A DNA stretch of 64,000 nt from positions 50,645,903 to 50,709,902 of the forward strand of contig CM053807.1 in the NCBI GenBank assembly GCA_028671895.1. Reading direction: 5' to 3'. The notes under the pieces are model-generated. The model had not been told where the DNA came from. It saw nothing but the letters and a program-made list of their open reading frames with translations, and did no database searches. Positions 60,729 to 64,000 of this stretch are shown here, one piece after another. Each line of letters starts with the position of its first letter. Positions within the stretch are counted from its first letter, which is position 1. This DNA comes from Oenanthe sinensis (lineage: Eukaryota; Streptophyta; Magnoliopsida; Apiales; Apiaceae). The position numbers were made by a program, and so were the translations under genes.

Positions 60729-63606
60729 TTATCTTTCTCCGAACAAAGACTCTAGCAGGGCGGCCTCTTCTTCCTGCAAATACACCAACACGAAGAAATT
60801 GTTGATTCAGTGTTAGTTGGTTTTCAATAGAGCTTAGTCTAGGGTTGAGTGGAAAAGAAGACTTACAACTAAGGCATTAAATTCGGTTTCCTCATCTATG
60901 GCACGTATTGTAGCAGGGTCCTCCAAAAGCTCCTGCTTACATTTACAAACACAATCAACATAACGTAATACTTAGATTAGTACTTGCATAGAAACACTTT
61001 ACTCGTGTGTAGCAAAATGTTACAGCAATAACAGACTAAACAGTACAGGGAATATAAGAACTATGTTCCATAACATTTCCTGGCTACAGTATATGCATAA
61101 TTACCGAGAAAATATGAACCAATAAAAGGCTGATGGCATCTGTCACTTAACCTCTATGAGTTACAAGAGCTCAGAAACACCCTTGAGAAGACAGCGACTC
61201 ATAAATTTAACTCATTTATTAGCAGGGAGTAAAAAATGATAAACAAACAAGTGCATGACAAACACGATAAAATAGCAATAATTCCCACAGTCAGTAAACT
61301 GATGAATGACCAAAAAATAAAATGAGATTCCTTACATCGTCAGCAATTTGCAGGTGCCCATCTTGATCCTGCATACCAATAAACAACAAAGCTAAAATGA
61401 GTGACTATATAAAGGTAGCCTCTGATAAACAGAAATGCAAAAATAAAAATATATAGGCCCATCTATTTAATTATAAACTTTGTGTTTTATGTTAGTTCAC
61501 ATTAATATGACTTGTAAATCACAATGAGTTCATTTGAGTAAGATAGAACTTGGATTGTGAACAAGATTGTTTTTGTGTGTGGCAGACTATGTTTTTAGGA
61601 GGCTAATATTCTAGAACTACTGAACTATTTAATTAAAATAAATAGGCAGGAAAGTAGTCCAACGATGTCTTACAATTCCAATACACAAAAGTAGATAATA
61701 GACGAGTACATCTGCGCTGCTAGAGAAGCTGTATTCTTACCTTTGTGGCAACAAAGAGTAGTGGATCTGACGGTGTATATATCATGTAATGAGAACCATC
61801 CTGCATAATGAAGTTTTTTAAAAAATTTATATCAGCATACAGATGCAGCAAAAGTTGTCATAATTTTATTTTCTATATATATAGAGAGAGAAGGTGTTGT
61901 TAAATTGAAATGGTAGATGAGATGTACTGACATACTCACAGGTCACAACAAGACTACATATATACCAAGACTTTCATAATATATAGGACAGGCACCAAAA
62001 AGTACAGCATTAAGCAGGTCACAATGACAAAACATACATGGTAAATATAATATCAAACCAATTCACCAATAAAAATTACAACAATGTTAACAACATTAAC
62101 ATCAAGTGAAAAGCACAGATGTGGCTTCTGCAGGATGCATGCTGTAAATTTATGGGTCAACTTGCATGAAATATGTGCAATGCATGACTGCTGAGGGAAG
62201 TTCATCAGCCATTGACAAATATTAAGCAATCAATTTTCACGGACATTATTGTTTGTGATGTAATTTGCATATGTTGTGTACTTGGCTTTCTCAACCAATT
62301 TTATAACATCAACTTGAATATTCATCAATAGAACCCTAAAGGGCTAAAACCTTACCAGATGAAAGAACGTAATTTCAACACCTTCATTAGGCAAACCATC
62401 TACATCTTCCCCATCATCTGCAGATTTTTACCATATGTTAAAACTTAAAACTAAAATGCATTCACGTGATTCTTAGCATTTTACTGCCATGTGAACAAAA
62501 TTTAAGATTTCATAAACTACTATGTTCAAGATCGTTAAAGATATAAGGGTAGATACCTGTGCCAAATTCAAATATGTTATCCTCTGTATAACAAAATCCT
62601 CCTCTAGCAGTATAGCAAAACCTGATCCAAAAAAAGAAAAGAATTAATAATCTAAAAAATATTGATTGACATTAAGAAAAGGTAAGACCGCTATCCAAGT
62701 ACAAATTAGTAGAAAGCATACCCACTGTGTATCAGGTGCATGTGTATCTTGGCAAGTGCATAGGCTGCTGTGGGAAGCAGAGGTTCAACTTCTTCATCAC
62801 TGACCTAATATGCAAATACATGCAAATTAACAGAGTAAAAAGTGTGAACTTGGTTCTGAAATCAATGGAGTAAAGACAATAAGGATTTTATGTCTAGTCT
62901 AGATAATAGATTAGACATACAAGCCATAACAAACCAACATTACATATTATGGGGCGTACTTTTAAAATTTTAGCAGTGTGTTTGCAGGACAGTAGACTCT
63001 ATATAAATAGTTTACATAAATTTTGAAATAACTATTCACTACTAGGTCAAACCCACGACTCTATGAGTGAAGGAAATTTTAGTCCATCTACAGTCTGGAC
63101 TAATAAACCCATGGGAAATAACTAGTGGAAACAACCCTGAACTAGCATTAAAATGAGAGCAATAGCAGCAACTCAATATGTAGCAACAACATGAAAACTT
63201 GGTCAGAAGAATGATAATGATTCTAACAGGTACCAAGTCATTCACAACGACAGAGAACAACTGTTGTATTAATCATCTAAAAATGCATGCAAAACCCTTT
63301 TCCTAACGAAATTTAAAAAAATTAATTTCCAAACAATTTCTGAACATAAATTTCTATGGAGCAACAACATACAGCTGACCATCCCTCAAAATTGGTACTC
63401 TTCATTATCTGAACAGGCCTGCAGCAAAAATAATTGTATAAACATATAACTCAGAACAATGAAAATTTGTCTACTGGTATTTTCACGGCATGCAGGTCCA
63501 ATACTTACATATCAACTGGGCAAAGTAGCAAACAGTCATCCCCTCTGGAACTTGTAAAAACTCTTCTGACGACACAGTCTAATGGGAAATTATTGGTGGA
63601 ATCAAC
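60729..63606 (-). CDS. DUF1292/DUF3727 family protein, 5' end beyond window
   Basis: Nine 3' exons on the minus strand: 63606-63509, 63418-63373, 62804-62722, 62621-62557, 62417-62356, 61800-61741, 61368-61336, 60932-60867, 60773-60729. They encode the last 185 residues, with every border GT-AG and phase kept. The first visible part (LDCVVRRVFTSSRGDDCLLL, then CPVDMPVQIM) looks like a DUF1292 strand-rich domain. The next (PTAAYALAKIHMHLIHSGFC, YTARGGFCYTEDNIFEFG and VEITFFHLDGSHYMIYTPSD) fits DUF3727, found in cyanobacteria and plastids. The C-terminus is acidic (DEETEFNALVEEEAALLESL, then FGER). Family names are from recall; function is unknown, and a plastid location is inferred from the family. 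No further exon was seen up to 64000, so the N-terminus, likely with a transit peptide, is outside. Confidence 0.75.
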
Positions 63607-64000
63607 CTGTCCATGGTTTTTTTTTTCATATTGTCAAGCTTTATAATATTAAAAAACCCTCCAACAAATAGTACAAAGGGAGAAGGTAAGAAGTGAACAT
63701 TGGCCATTGTTATATTGGAAAGATTTCATAAACAGATTTCTCCGAGTGTATAATCTACTTTACTGTTTACTAGGGGAACTAATCATTTTTCACATTTCAG
63801 AAGAAAGTTCAAAGTGTTTTCAAGACTTCATGATTATATATAAATTCCAATTTGATGGTTTATCAACAATATTCTACATATGACTTGAGATAGTTCAGTC
63901 TAATTTCGCTTTTGAACCATCTCTAAAACATGATTTATAAGTGAGAAGTGTTTGCAAGCGTCATCAACGTATAGTGACCCTTTAATGCAAAATCCTCTAG
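63607..64000 (-). other. Intron of the DUF1292/DUF3727 gene
   Basis: The first visible exon starts after a canonical AG at 63608-63607, so the rest of the window is most likely an intron. No exon-like sequence was found in it. Confidence 0.5.

Noticed and set aside
1..64000. CRISPR arrays, bacterial operons or phage modules
   Set aside because: None present: repeats are eukaryotic transposable elements and genes have spliceosomal introns.

Overview
The window is nuclear DNA of a flowering plant, almost certainly a eudicot. It is AT-rich, its genes carry introns with GT-AG borders, and plant-specific genes (UVR8, PAD4, a farnesylcysteine lyase) sit among LTR retrotransposons, Helitrons and MITEs. 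I cannot name the species. No bacterial, organellar or CRISPR features were seen, and no tRNA or rRNA genes were recognised by eye.

Layout. 1-10202: the 3' nine-tenths of a Sirevirus-like Ty1/copia retrotransposon with open gag and pol frames, a roughly 2.9 kb non-coding 3' region and a complete 3' LTR; its 5' LTR lies outside the window. 10203-11405: Helitron remnants. 11406-16776 (-): farnesylcysteine lyase / prenylcysteine oxidase, five exons. 20073-21965 (+): single-exon F-box protein. 22863-28200: a repeat-rich stretch with two gene scraps, a terminal-inverted-repeat element full of small palindromes, a Helitron and a 400 bp fold-back. 29073-30549 (+): a five-exon MAT1-type CDK-activating-kinase assembly factor. 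31958-39300 (-): PAD4, four exons, with a 5.2 kb second intron filled by a Stowaway MITE, a Helitron with an internal tandem array and a solo LTR nested in that Helitron. 40349-52155 (-): UVR8, twelve exons, one GC-AG intron and a 2.6 kb LTR-like insertion. 53389-59157 (-): glucosidase II alpha subunit (PSL5/RSW3), six exons. 60729-63606 (-): the 3' nine exons of a DUF1292/DUF3727 protein whose 5' end is beyond the window.

The host genes are not an operon and do unrelated jobs: prenyl-cysteine recycling, ubiquitin ligase targeting, CDK/TFIIH kinase assembly, immunity, UV-B perception, ER glycoprotein quality control, and a probable plastid protein. Exon models were built by eye from splice sites, preserved reading phase and recognised family motifs. 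Each multi-exon model sums to a whole number of codons.

The most rewarding material is in the non-coding DNA: nested insertions in the PAD4 and UVR8 introns with intact target-site duplications, a 110 bp segment shared by the F-box 5' leader and an intron of the neighbouring gene, and a dense repeat array just upstream of the retrotransposon TATA box. I found no clear sign of a wholly new biological system.
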